Numbered from the stretch's first letter, positions 26,043 to 38,780 are shown. The stretch: 64,000 bases of DNA from Bisporella sp. PMI_857 (GCA_021307315.1 JAJSPD010000016.1:682001-746000); one strand, 5' to 3'. The notes: generated by a model not told the origin, from the letters alone. Numbers and translations are program-made.

Positions 26043-26820
26043 AAATATGTGCGTAACAATTAGCAAATGGCAGATATAGAGGCAGCAGGAGCATACAAGG
26101 ATGGATGCGTAAGAGGATGATATGGCAGTACAATGCGGCCATTGATCGCGTTGACGGTAAAGATTACATCGCTCCTCTGATGCGACTTTCCTTCTCTTCC
26201 ACGGAATCTCTTTGCTCTGTATTAGTAGGCTGTTACTACAAGTAGGAAACGAAAATTTCCCTAGTTATGTTCGACTTGCTGACGCGTGTGCTCTTTCTTG
26301 TTGCTTGGTTTATGATTGCGGTCATCGTGATGGTAATGAAAGCTCACGCTGTAACTTGCACTTTATTAACACATTTAGCAGCAACGTTTCGCTCTCCACG
26401 GCAATCGCCAATATCTATTTCGAGGCTTGCTGGAAGGCGAACATAAATCAAGTAACTTCTAATTTTTTTTTTTTTTTTTTTTTAGGAGAGCTGTCGCGTC
26501 TCAGAATTTCCGCTTACTTCACTACTCCCGGAGAGAAATTTTGGCCCCCATTCTTATACCTGGATCAACACCTGGAGATGGATTGCAGACCTAGCTTAGG
26601 GGGTGGAGCACCGGCAAATTGCTCTCATAGTGATGAAGCTTAATACGTTTGCTATACTTGGCATAGTAGGAATCGGGCATTTACGTGAACGGTGCATGGC
26701 ATGATGCCTCTGAAGAGCGCAACTCTTTTCTTTATGGGAGCGTTTTACTTGTGTTGAGATTCCCCAACATCATCAGGAATCACAACAAAGGCCTTTCAAC
26801 CTGGAAGACCAGTCGATCAT
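26043..26820. other. Gene-free interval with a 22-nt poly(T) run
   Basis: A T-run spans 26463-26484. The 143-codon ORF crossing it (26212-26643) is only open because of that run and has no recognisable product. A poly(T) on this strand could be the poly(A) tail of a minus-strand retrocopy, but no element is visible next to it. Confidence 0.4.
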
Positions 26821-27641
26821 ATGAAGATGATGAACAAGGAGCCTAAGAGAAATCGTAGAGGGGCATCAAAAGCTGGTTGCTTGACATGTTGGTAAAGCCC
26901 ACAGGTATCGTCACGCTTTTACTGATAAATTCATCCAGGCAGGTTAGTCGTACCTGGAGCCGCGATATGACCGCGGTGTAGCTGACCTTGACGCAATATT
27001 GGAGGCGACGAAGCAAGGCACATTTGCGGAGGCTGCATTAAATCTGGCTCTTGGTGCGAAGGTTACCCAGTCCTGACAACTCGGGATTCATCAAATGGTC
27101 CACCAAAGCACCGACCTTTGAAGAAGTACTGGCATCGAGAATATCACGGGACCCAAGAATGGTATAGATCAATTTATATTGAGAGACAGAAGAATCTTCT
27201 TGCTACTGTGGTAGACGCGGGTGATGAGTATGGTAGTCAGCCGTCTTTAGAGGAGAATTCTATAATCCCTTCGAAGGGCTCTCAAGAGGTGCACATTTCC
27301 CGTTGGAGATCCTCTTTTATCAATCTTCTGGTAAAGTAAAACATTTACCCCACTAGGATCTTGACTTCAGACGAGCCGCGCTTCTATATATCGAGGTTCT
27401 CAACGCTCGTATGTCCTCAGCTACGATCGATATTTCAGAGAGCGTATCTTGTGCACGAGATATGCTGTGGCTTGATACAAAGCTCCTTAGCAGCACATCA
27501 GAATGTGGAAATGCCAACTCGGCGGTAAGTGGTGACATACTGCTAGGTCTTTTCCTGGTATCGACACGTTGCTATTCGCAGGAAATCAAAAATAGGTTGT
27601 CATCCTGTTACGAAAGTATTCGGGAAGACATGGGACATTGA
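26821..27641 (+). pseudogene. Broken Zn2Cys6 transcription factor gene
   Basis: The start MKMMNKEPKRNRRGASKAGCLTCW (first two cysteines of a zinc cluster) runs into a stop at 26895. About 130 nt later, in another frame, the second half of the cluster appears: CGGCIKSGSWCEGYP (27025-27069). The frame then stays open through 27338, and a tail-like segment follows at 27411-27641. The third cysteine of the cluster is missing. No simple intron joins the halves. The family is recognisable, the gene is dead or badly eroded. Confidence 0.6.
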
Positions 27642-29775
27642 ACCCTCAGTTGATTGCAAACATTGTTGAGTTGCTTCAAGCAGAGAGGACTTGAGGAGAG
27701 GCCATGGTAATCAAAATAACAAGTTTATTGTCGAGTATGATCTGCTTACAGGCTCTCGAAGTGCTATCATGGGTTGGTCAGAGTACTCCAAAGGTGAAGA
27801 ATGCAGGATTCTTCTTCCCCCGGTTACTGTTAAGGCATGAAAGAGGTCCTACTGGAAGGTGCTCTAATAATACTATAAAACGTGCTATAAAAATCATGTT
27901 TAAAGTATTTTACAGTGTGGTTTTTTTTACAATGCCATTCTCTAGCCCGTTAACCGTCTGGTCTCAGCGGAGGTTTATCCTCAATTTTATTGTTGTATTT
28001 CTTCCCTAGAATTTGACTTTCAAGTTAAAATGTATCGAGAAGCACATTCCAGCATGAAGTTATTCACCAGAATTGAAAGTTGCGGATTAACGACAGCTTC
28101 TTGATGCTCGAGGCTGATCTTCGCACCTGGTAGGCTCGTAAGAGATGAATAAAGTCACAAAGCTCATCTGAACGGTCGAGAATAAATACAACACCACGTA
28201 TTCAGGATCATTATTCGTACTACCTTCAGCACACGTGACTATTTCTAAATTTCTAGGCACCAAGTTTAACCATCAGCAGCGTCGTATACAAGGTGAGATT
28301 GAGTTCTGACTGCACCTACAGAGTCAGCCTCAAGATCTTTAACGTTTCGGAGATGTGTATGATGCACGACCTACATGCAAACGGCACGGGAACGGAAGCG
28401 CAGAAGACGTATGATTGCGCCGCGCCTCAGGTGTCTGCCGTACCATCCAACATCAATGTCACGAAAGCATTTGAGAGAGATCAGGAGCTATGAGTGTGTG
28501 GCTACGACTTGCAGGTTGGAACCAGGAATGGAAATGCGAGGACGCCATCCAATCCCAGTTGAAAGTGCAACCGAGTGCGGTTGAGATCTGGCCATCACAC
28601 ATTTCAAACACCATCATTTAATGTGATATGAAAGGAGACCATTATGATGATTCGACACTTATCGAATGCGCAGCCGGCATGTCGTCAAAATATGGTCCTG
28701 CAGCAGCTGTTTCCAACAAGCTCCGATAATCTATGGGGTGGATAGCCGCTGAAAGGTGTGGCTCTGAGCACATGGGCTTGGGTTGCATCACTGGTCGCAC
28801 ACGGCTTCGTCTTAACAATGAAAAATGGGACCTGGCCTGTCAATTACGGCGACCTGCAGACGGAAAGACCAGTTACACAGGACTCGCTATTTATGCGTTT
28901 TTTTTTCTTTTTCGGATGTCAATGTTAAATGTCGATGTCGGTGTCAACGAGAGGATGAGGTTGATGAATTTTTCAGCCGTGTTTGATGAGGAGGTAGGAG
29001 TACCCGATAAACAAGCCACATTTGGGCCTATTTCTGCAAGTCACAACGGCTGAAATACAGAGGCGGCCTGTCACCGAGGCTTCTGCTTATATCTTATTAA
29101 GCTTCTGATGTGAGAAAGAGATGAATGGCCAAATGCATCACTATTTATCGCTTTCGGGCTCGCACCGCCACGAATCAAACGATGATCTGTTCTGTTGACA
29201 TGGACCAGGCTGAAAAAAACTGACGGTTTTTCCCTCGAAATTACTGTATCTGTTTTGGATCGGTGCAAATCTTCAATACAGCCTCCAGCCCCCACCATTC
29301 TTGCACACATGCTTTTACGTGAAACTATTGGCCAATTCCCGAGCTCATCGTTGCATCACTGGTGCATCGTTTCTTTGATTGGCTGGACGGCACCCAGGAG
29401 AACTATTTTGAGGGCGTTGCCCAGCCCAGCGATCGATGAGGGGGCATCGTTTGCGGATTGTGGTAGGGCCCAGAATATGGGGCGCCAGACGCTCAGCTCC
29501 GCCATTGTCAGCCCTAGGACTTCGGCTATCAAGGGGGTCCAAATTCTACCCTGATTTCTTATTAATGTATGATTGTTCCTCAGGTTCTGTCGTTCTTGTT
29601 GATTCTGTATTTTGAAGTCTTAATGTTTTGATGCTGAACTGATATTTTTGGGAGAAGATTTGGTGGAAACTGAGGTTTAACTTTTTTATCCCTGTACGAC
29701 TATTTCAGTACATTTATTCTTTCGGAACCTTGCAGTTGAGAGTTGGAACAACTGAAGGCGAGAAGAGAAAGAAAA
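27642..29775. other. Gene-free interval before the GMC fusion gene
   Basis: Stop-dense AT-rich sequence up to about 28250, then more mixed sequence. ORFs at 28293-28584, 28733-29053 and 29195-29554 lack domains and supporting splice structure. The last few hundred bases are the promoter and leader of the gene at 29776. Confidence 0.45.
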
Positions 29776-32700
29776 ATGGCTACAGGCAATGAGGGCCGGA
29801 AGTCGTCGGTGACTTTCGCCAACGGAGATTCTTTGAGGATATCAAATGGGCTTGGGATCAGCAATGGAAATGGCAACCACCTGAATGGTGGGCATCCCCC
29901 CTGGTCAGAGACTGGCATGGGTGCCTCGACAGGAAGTCTAAACAGAGTTCCGCCTACACCACCATACAGATTAGACGAGGATAACGACTCGACATTAGAA
30001 CGAGAAAGTCCCAGTGCACAAGATCGCTCACACCGGATTCCGTCATGGGGACCACATCACACCGCTGGAAGTGGTCCGCAATCGAGAGCAAGGGCGAAGA
30101 TTCAGACATATAATGATGATCCCGATATCAAGGAGTTTCCTAGGATCTCTAGGCCTGTTGAGCTTTTGCGGCCTAAGTACGACACGGTAGTCATTGGGTC
30201 TGGGTATGGAGGTGGAGTGGCAGCAAGCCGTATGGCAAGGGCGGGGGAGTCTGTTTGTCTCTTGGAACGTGGAAAGGAGAGGTGGCCTGGCGAATATCCA
30301 AGCGGATTTATTGATGCGATGAGGCAATTTCATGTTTCAGGCGAATTCGCGCCTGGGTTCTTGAAAGGCAATAATGTCGAAGCTGGAGACCCCACAGGCT
30401 TGTATCACTTGATTATGGGAAAGGGCCAGAACGCATTCGTTGGTAATGGGTTGGGAGGAACAAGTTTACTGAATGCAAATATCTTTCTGAAAACCGATGA
30501 TGCGACGATGGCCATGGACTGCTGGCCAGAGGAGCTTCAAGTACCAGGGGCCCTGAAAGAATATTACAAACGAGCGGAAAAGGTGTTAGAGCCAGTTCCA
30601 TACCCGATGGACTGGCCCGAATTGCCAAAGTTGAACATGCTAAAGAAACAACACGAGGCGCTTGGAATGGGAGAATTTTATCGGCCTCCCCAGACGACGA
30701 GATTTCATGGTGGACCAAACAGCACTGGAGTGGAGATGTACCCATCCGCCTTGACAGGAATGGACAGTACAGGGGTCAATGATGGGAGTAAATCGAGCAC
30801 TTTGGTAAACTATCTTTCTGATGCTTGGAACTGGGGTGCAGAGATGTTTTGTGAATGCGAGGTTAGGTATATTCGGAAACATCCTGACCCTAATGAAGAA
30901 GGATACCTTGTATTCTTTGCCTGGCATGGCAACAAGAGAGGAGCTTTCAAGGAGAATCTATATGAAGATCTGCTATGGGTTCACGCCGAGAAGTGTGTGT
31001 TCCTAGGTGCAGGGGCTATTGGAACTACTGAAATCCTTCTACGAAGTAAAAACTTGGGACTTCCTATGAGTGACCGAGTAGGCAAAGGTATGAGTGGTAA
31101 TGGCGACATGTTGGCATTTGGATACAACACCGATGAAGAAGTCAACTCTATGGGCCGACAGTATCCATCGCCTTCAAGGCCAATTGGCCCAACAATTTCC
31201 GGTATAATCGATTGCCGAAAGGGTCATAAGAATCCCCTGGATGGCTTTGTTATTGAGGAGGGAGCTGTTCCAAAAGCTCTTACTCCTCTTTTCCAAGCCA
31301 TGCTGGAACTGACTCCCGGCAAAGAATACCCAACAGACCATGGGTTGATGGCTAAGGTCAACCATGTTCTGGCGTCACTTGGTAGTCGCATACTCGGACC
31401 ATATTATAGGAAAGGTAGTATCGAGCGGACACAAGTTTATCTGATCATGAGCCACGATTCCAACCAGGCGACCTTGACGCTCAAAAATGATCAGCCAGTG
31501 TTGGAGTTTATGGGGGTTGGCCGAAGTGGCCATGTACAGAAGCTAAATGAAATCTTGAAAGATGCCACGGAAGCTGTAGGAGGAACATTTGTTCAGAATC
31601 CTTTTTATGCCGCGCTAGGTCAACAGGAAATTACGGTTCATCCCATTGGTGGGGCTTGCATGGCAAGCGATGGCTCCCCAGCAACGGGAGTCACTAATCA
31701 GTTTGGAGAGGTTTTCACTGGTGAGGACAACAACACGTATCCTGGATTAGTGGTCACAGATGCTGCCGTAATCCCAAGTGCACTCGGAGTGAATCCGTTT
31801 GCAACGATTACAGCACTTGCTGAACGCTCCGTTGAACACGCAGCTCAATATCTTGGTAAGCGGATCGACTTGGAGACGAAAAATGATATCCTGGATCTAT
31901 TCCAGCCGCCTGGGCAGTTCTCAGATGAGACTTTACGGCTTCGACCTAGGAGAGTCGACACATTGAGAATTGCAACCGCTTCCGAACTTGTCGCGACTAC
32001 TAAATCCGAGAAAGCCAGTAGCTTTGGCTTCACCGAGGTCATGTCTGGGTATATTCATTACGGTGATGGAGTTCAAGGTGACAAAGTTGCAGACTATGAA
32101 ACAGCAGCTAAGACAGCACGCGGTCTTTGCGAGCAGGCAAGATTCTTTTTGAGCGTGAAGGCTTGGGATGTCGAAACAGTTATCAACCGTGCAGACCACT
32201 CTGCTATGCTTACAGGGACATTTACCTGTGCTGGTATTAAAGGTAGTCCTTTCATGGTTCAGAGAGGTAGCTTCCACCTCTTCAGTGTCGATCCAAAGGC
32301 ACCAGGCACTAGGAATCTTACCTATAATTTCGATATGGTGTCGACCGACAAGAAAATTTACCATTTCCACGGATTTAAAGTTGTCGACTCCTCTGTGGCA
32401 CTTGGTCCTTGGAGATTCTGGTCAGCTACTTCAACCCTCTATGTCACAATTACGGACATCACAGAACCTAATGAAGATCCAAAAGTCGTCGGCCGTGGCA
32501 TGATGCACATTACCCCCTCTGATTTCTACTCACAACTCTTCACTTTCACAACCTCGGGCAAAAACCTTCTCGCCAAAATCTCCTCAGCAGCGAGCTTTCT
32601 GGGCTTCTTTGCCCGACAATCCGCAAATCTCTTTCTCGCTCCCTTCACTTATCAACAATACCCTGCTGTCACCTACAACGGCTATATTAACGACACATCG

Positions 32701-33924
32701 CCCGATAAGTCATATGAGATCGTCTCCTCAAAAGAATCAGGAAGCGTCCACACTTTAATGCATATGTGGGAGTCGCAAAATCCATCAAGAGAGCGTAAAA
32801 TCCTGTTTATGGTTCCAGGTGCGTCCGTGGATCAGAACATCTTCTCACTACCTACTATTGAGGTCAACGCGATCAATTACTTCACCAGAGCTGGCTACAG
32901 GGTATATGTGACCGTTCATCGTATCTGTCAGCTTAAGGTCGCGGAGAATAACTGGACGACCTACGATTCACGACACGATATCAAAGCCTGCCTTGAGATG
33001 ATCCGGCAAGAAGAGGGAACCGAAAAGATATACACGATTTGTCACTGTATGGGCGCCGTTGCCTTCGCTAGCGGATTATTGGACGGTACCATTCCTGCTG
33101 AATGGATAAAGGGCATCACCTGTTCCCAGGTCTTCATGAATCCTATTTGGGCGACACTGAACATGTTCAAGGCCCTCGCGGGACCTATACCTTTCGACAA
33201 GCTGTATGCCGCGTTTGGCGGTAAATGGTTCTCGTGCTCGAGTAGCACGGATGACTCGTATTTTCAGCAGCTGGTCAATCAGATTTTGAGATTCTATCCA
33301 GATACAAGGGCCGAGATGTGTAACAATGTTTCTTGTCATAGATGCTCCCTTGTTTTTGGAAGGTATATCCTCCACTTCCTTATTTTCCCAATTTGAGTGC
33401 TGACAAGAGGTAGATTATGGAACCACCGTAACCTAAATGAAGCAACCCACCGGCAAATAAACCGCTTCTTTGGAGGTGTCAACATGACCCTCCTCCACCT
33501 CCTCATGCAAATGGGCGTCCGCGGTCACGTAACCGGTAACGCGCCTCTCTGTAAAGACCTCACAACCCCAAACAACATCTCAAAGCTGGAAGGTATCCCT
33601 ATCATGCTCTTTTCGGGCTCCGACAACCACGTTCTCTCACCCGAGGCGACTGAGAAAACTTATGGGATCTTGAGAGATAGATTTGGCTGCGAAGGCACGG
33701 ACGCAAATAGAAGTATAGGCAAAGGTAATGCGGCATTTTATGAAAGACATGTTGTCCCCGGGTACGGACATCTGGATTGCTGGATGGGTAGGGAGGCATA
33801 TAAGGATGTTTTCCCCTTGATCAGGCGGACGGTGGACAGGGTTTGTCGTCCTGGCGCATCAGCGTATAAGGAGCCAGATTGGAAGGACTGGAGGACTTGG
33901 AGGGATGCGAAGAAAAATGTTTAA
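29776..33924 (+). CDS. GMC oxidoreductase (cholesterol-oxidase-like) fused to an alpha/beta hydrolase
   Basis: Exons are 29776..33362 and 33414..33924 with a 51-nt intron (GTATAT...GGTAG), giving 1365 residues. I use ATG 29776; the frame is open upstream without an ATG. A disordered N-terminus (1-130) precedes the FAD-binding GSGYGGG (141-147), then GNGLGGTSLLNAN, and the cholesterol-oxidase-type active-site HPIGG (His622) and GVNPFATITALAER, the C-terminal GMC signature. After about residue 700 comes a linker domain. The alpha/beta hydrolase begins near 1010 (ILFMVPGASVD), with nucleophile elbow CHCMG: Cys1091 where Ser is usual. An acidic residue (FSGSDNH) and a His (GYGHLD) are placed as for a triad. 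Likely role: oxidation of a sterol-like or lipid alcohol coupled to hydrolysis; substrate unknown. Confidence 0.9.
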
Positions 33925-34780
33925 TGAATAATCAGGAAATGGAAAGGGTATCGAAGTTGGGTCTAGTCATAGAATAGGTAGGTTAGGCGCTAGGCAATCT
34001 CGCTGGGAGTGTATTGATCTTTTGGAGTTTGGTATAGGCTGGGTTGGGATGCCATGTGTGGAACTGCCAGGTGTGGCCACCTCTTCTGGCGTAGCATTTT
34101 CTTGGCTAGATACTTTAAGTTGATATACTTTATTTAGAGCGCCAAAAACGGCTGAGGTTGATTTTAACAGAGTTTAAACTCGAATAGTAGTGACAATAAA
34201 GAAACACAAGAGCAGCCAGTTTTAGGCTCCGCAATACGTTGAACCTGTCTAGATAACAGTTCTCCACTCGCTTGTTCAATCTTAAAGTGTGCTTCTTTCC
34301 CGGCTAGGTAGAAGTGCCACGGAATTATACAGAGGCCTTAAAAGAGCACGATAGTATTTTCACTAAGGCTGCAGAAAAATAAGCTAGGGAAGGGAAAGAA
34401 TGGAAGAAGAAGGCGAGAGAGATTCATCCAGACGTATTTAGGTAACGTCTAGCCAGCTTTTGAGGCTTCACGGTCACGTGAAGCACCGTGCAAAATATGT
34501 TTAGTCTCATTCTAGAATGTGTATGCAACACTCGTTACTCTCTTTACAGTCAATCAAGGTTTCTCAGTTCAATACAAGGGCTGCCTGGGACCGTAACAAA
34601 ATAGTCAGAATGGCATAGCCAGAGGGACAGATTCTAAAGTGCAAGGAAGCTTTATGGCTTAATGGTTTTGGGTAGTATATTAAAGAACAACTAATATTGT
34701 TGATGCTTTATAAGCGTGGAGATAAAACCCGTTGCCCCACAGGAGAACTGGCCGGTCAAGAAGTAGCAGCTTCATCTTCT
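33925..34780. other. Gene-free interval, start of the AT-rich island
   Basis: 3' flank of the GMC fusion gene, then increasingly AT-rich sequence. No ORF is supportable. Confidence 0.5.
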
Positions 34781-35131
34781 CTAACAGCAGTAAACGTCCT
34801 ACAAGTTTAATTAGTCTTAGAAGTTCTAACGGTCCCAATGTATTATTCAACTCACCGTCCAGCCGGGGGCCAGTGGACACGGATTGCCCGCAACAGTATC
34901 TGGGACATGATCACACTGAGAGCTGAAGTTAGCTGTTATTAATTCCATAATTTGTAATTATGAAAACATACAGCCCAAGCCGTGCCTCCAATCGTCTGTG
35001 ATAATACTATTAGCTAGGGAGTAGTTTTAACTAGGGGTACTAATACTGACACAAACGCTTTGGTCACTGTACTTTATGCAAGGGCTAGCAACTGTTACTG
35101 CAGAAAGAGCAAGGAAGGATATGAATCTCAT
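34781..35131 (-). CDS. Small secreted six-cysteine protein (60 aa), four exons
   Basis: Exons are complement(34781..34798, 34856..34915, 34972..34995, 35051..35131), all phase 0. Introns of 57, 56 and 55 nt have good donors (GTGAGT, GTATGT, GTCAGT in order of increasing coordinate) and AG acceptors; branch-like CTAAT/CTAAC occurs in the last two. The product is 60 residues: signal peptide MRFISFLALSAVTVAS, then a ~44-residue mature peptide with Cys18, 27, 36, 48, 59 and 60 and a terminal CC. Three consecutive introns that all keep frame and preserve a cysteine framework make chance unlikely. No family is recognised; it has the size and layout of a cysteine-knot-like effector or antimicrobial peptide, which is inference. 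It lies in an AT-rich island next to a retrotransposon. Confidence 0.7.
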
Positions 35132-37976
35132 CTTGTAAAATGTGTGTTTAAGTAAACGGAGTTAAGATGAAGAAGAAGAAATCTCCCTTCTAGGCTGGGG
35201 AGAACCGTATACTTATATCATCGACCTAAGCCTATGTTCCGCTACAAATTTCCTTACTAGCACTCGGAAGGTCGAGGTCCCGATATACGAATGTCGGATA
35301 GGTAGATTAGTTTTTGTCGGATATGCTTTTAGCTAATATTGAACCGTTGCTTGATCGTCGGTTATATCATTAAAGTTTCGTATTTAACTAGCCATGCTTT
35401 CTGCACCCACACAACATAGTACTACTAACCCTATATAAAGTTTATTTAGCGAAATGTGGGGCCAAAAATAAGCAACGCAAACTTCTCTTCAGCACAAAGT
35501 AATAAATGTTGAACAAATGTACGTAACTGGTTCAACATTGGTCAAAAACTTCTAGCTTATCTACTTTCTGGCCGAATAACCTTTATAGAGGTGAGGGAGG
35601 AGAAGGAGGAACTATGAGCCTATTCCTCATGCCAGAGCGTGAACAAGCCTCGTGATTAAAATGTAGCAGTTTAACGTGAATAATGATAGTTTAGTAATCT
35701 CCTTAATAGAGATTATACGGCGGGTTAAATGGAGTAGGATAAGGAGACTCTACTAGGAGGTGACAACTAGTCAGAGTACTGAACGCAAAGCAAAAAACGA
35801 ACAAAACAGAGGACATATAGCACTTGCCACCATTCTGACTATGATAGCACAACTAAAAAACAAAATAGAGCCTGGCACTATCATTCCCCCAAAAATAAAT
35901 GCTAAAGGATAGGTCTTATTGATATAGCCAAGCTTTTCCTTAATAATGGCTTTACACTTAAATTATTTTGTTTTGTTAACGATTAAAATCTTAATTCCAT
36001 TACCCCATTGCAGCTGGCTTGTGCCAACAAGAATGAAGAGTGTAGATCTCCCAAAAGCTATACAAAGAGCCGCAAGGGTCCTGGCCATTCAAAAAGTCGT
36101 GTTATGCTCCCTGACTCTACTGTGGCCATGCTTTAGCCTTTATTTACGGGGGATAATAGTATATGGGAGTATGTAATTGACTATTTAATGCTAAGGAGCA
36201 ATATATATGGCCTATCCTTTCCATTCTAAGCCTGGTCAGGCCAACCTCCCCGTTAGCTTTCAACCTTATTTAAATGTTTACCCCTGTGCGGTTCTCCTGG
36301 TCATGGAACGTGCCGTTACATTGCCCCTTTCTTTCAAAAAAATTGGGACCTGAACTACATCCAGTACCCTGTTTAGCTGTGTCATCCCCATCCCGTTAGA
36401 AAAAGAACTGATCATCGGATTACAATGGAAGTCATATAAAATTACAACCACTTCGCTTTCCAGGGTGGTAAATTCAAACTCGTACGCTTTTTAAACATAT
36501 TATATAGAATGTCATTAATTTAATCAACTAGAACTCAACAAAAAACTTAGTAGAGTGTACTATCTTTTTATAACATTGCTGTTTATATTATTTTACTGCA
36601 AGTTATTATGTAAGGCCAGCTTCGGAAGCACCGGCCGTGTATGACTTGAATAAGTAAACATAGTACTGGATATAGACCGAGCCACCATTCAATCTTAACG
36701 GCCACTATCACGCAAACTCATTTTTGAATGAGCCCGTCTCCAGATTCCGCCGACGCAGCTGACAGTGATCGCGCGGTATTCTTGAACGTGCTACTTCAGA
36801 AATGAAGGTTAGCGAACTAGTTACTGATTGGTTTTAGCCAAGGCAGCACGAGTGCTCAGCAGGGAATGCGGAGAAACCAGTGCACACTGACTCGCTTGTT
36901 TCAATGGACTTGAAGAACTAGTTCGCGCGCGAGATTAATTCAGAAGTGCGGGTATTTCTCTTTCTGGAAAACACATCTATAAGACAGGTAATCATGGAGG
37001 CGGCAGCTAGGAGCCCCATATCTTATAGTACATTGGCGGGTTTGTTTTAGGCTGCCTCATGTTGTCCAAGGAACCAAGAGGTAAATGACTAGATAAGAGG
37101 TAGGACTTACTATTTAAGGTGCAATATGAGGAGTTGCTCTACAACAATGGGATGGACGATTGGCTTAATAAGTGATATCCTGCTCCGGAACTCAGTCTGC
37201 GGCCAATCCGGCCGTATTATATTACGTTATGAATCGAAACTGTTAACTAGATATCCATGTATTCGGTCACTAGAACTGAGAAAAGAAACAGTTCCAAGAA
37301 AGTGAAGGCTGAATATTTCAATGATGGCAGGCTTGGGAGCAACGAAGTCATCCTAAGCACAATCGGTGTCACTCCTTAATGCTATTCGCTTCAAGGCGAA
37401 AATTATTTTCCTATATACGAAAATTGCAGTATAAAGTCTGATCGCCACAACGATGAAATAATTTTTCCAGGTGTTCCATTAATCTATCCTTACGCTGCTG
37501 CTTTATAGAGACTGATTGGAGGACCTGAAGGTGATAGCAAGTTGGGAGAAGGCTTTTGAGCGGAAAAAAATTGCGCTATTGCCTTGGTGCTTAGCCTCTA
37601 TCATAAGTCAGAAGTAGAAGATTCCCAAACACATAGATGAGTATGTGCTGCGCTTTCTAAAGTAAGGTACGAAGGGATGTTTAGATGTTGTGAAAAGAAT
37701 TAAGCTATTATACTGACAGTGAATGTGCGGACACATTAACTCCACCGCGATTAGGCTAGTCAAAAAGTGCTGAGGGAGACTTTGAGTGGTCACATGGAAC
37801 CCTTCGATTACTAGAAACGAGTATTAGGATTTAATCTATGCTTCTCCAAGCAAATGCTACCCTCATGGACTGTTTATTGAGCCATGGACGGGTAGCAAGC
37901 GATAATAGACAAGGACAAGCCCGCGAAAAACTCTCAATTCGAGCGAAAATCAACCAAGCAACAATGCCAAACACCG
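35132..37976. other. AT-rich, stop-dense repeat-like island
   Basis: No intact gene. The 76-codon ORF at 35946-36176 sits in a block (35600-36500) that looks like decayed coding sequence of an unidentified mobile element, with stops in every frame. I could not name it. 36600-37800 holds nothing I can support. Confidence 0.4.
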
Positions 37977-38291
37977 TTATTTCCCAAGCAACAACACCGC
38001 CACGGCGTCCCAAACCAATCCACCAAGTCCGCAAGGCAAACCTTGATCATAGAATGTATTGTGTGCGAGCGCCATCACGGAGGCGGTATGCCTCTCAAGG
38101 ATTACATGGTTCTCGCTTTCTGAACAGTGGGTCTTCGCACCAAGACGATAGCCGTAGCGACGCAGATCTGCAAAGAGTGTCCGGAATGCAGTGAGCGGTC
38201 TAACGCCTAAAACCAGGAATAATAGGAAGTCGGCGTGGTTGGGAAGATCAGGACGGAGGTAAGGAAGGGAATGGAGGCGGAGGAAGGCGTG
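37977..38291 (-). pseudogene. Fragment of an unidentified protein gene
   Basis: One minus-strand frame stays open for 104 codons, bounded by TAG at 38292-38294 and TAA at 37977-37979. It reads as natural protein (LRPDLPNHADFLLFLVLG, LTAFRTLFADLRRYGYRL, HVILERHTASVMALAHNTF). The frame continues plausibly beyond the upstream TAG, so this may be the 3' end of a dead gene or an exon of a live one. It lies 300 bp from the retrotransposon. No family is recognised. Confidence 0.35.
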
Positions 38292-38591
38292 CTAGAAGAG
38301 TCTCTTGGGGAAAGCTGTGGACGTGTGGATGAAGGAGTGGGCGCTGGACCCGGACGATGAGAGTAAGGGTGATGAAGGTGGTAGAGGTAGAGATATTCGC
38401 CCTATCTGTGAGTGCCTGCGAGTTGATTCAAGTTCATTGCCTGGGATCCGTTGAATTGAAATTGCAACACGGTGTGTGCTTCAATTTGTAGCTGAGAGAG
38501 AGCATAGTGAGAAAGTAAGAAGAATAGTTATGAATTGGCCTATCGTCGGTCCATACACAGATTGGGAACTAACACTTTCATGAAAACACAT

Positions 38592-38780
38592 TGTTTGTAT
38601 CAATATTTACCAGTATAGATTAGTTACTGAATGGAGGATGGGTCATGTGACGAAGTCACATGACTTAGGGATGAGGCATATCCTCATCCCTTGATTCATC
38701 CTTCAACAATCAGATCACATTCAACCCAACAGGCAACTGCGTAGCAATTACGTGGTGTTGCCACGGGTAGAGTGATCCGA
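38592..38780 (+). repeat. 5' LTR of the copia element
   Basis: Begins TGTTTGTATC and ends GTGATCCGA. It matches the 3' LTR at every base except the 3-nt loop of an internal palindrome (10-nt arms 38642-38651 and 38655-38664; loop GAA). The bases after position 38780 (AC) differ from the CA that ends the 3' copy. Confidence 0.93.

Noticed and set aside
26212..26643. 143-codon ORF across the poly(T) run
   Set aside because: It is open only because the T-run encodes poly-Phe; no signal or domain supports it.
29195..29554. 119-codon plus-strand ORF before the GMC fusion gene
   Set aside because: No recognisable product and its position fits promoter or leader sequence.
35946..36176. 76-codon ORF in the AT-rich island
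   Set aside because: Isolated, flanked by stops in all frames; probably decayed mobile-element sequence but I could not name one.
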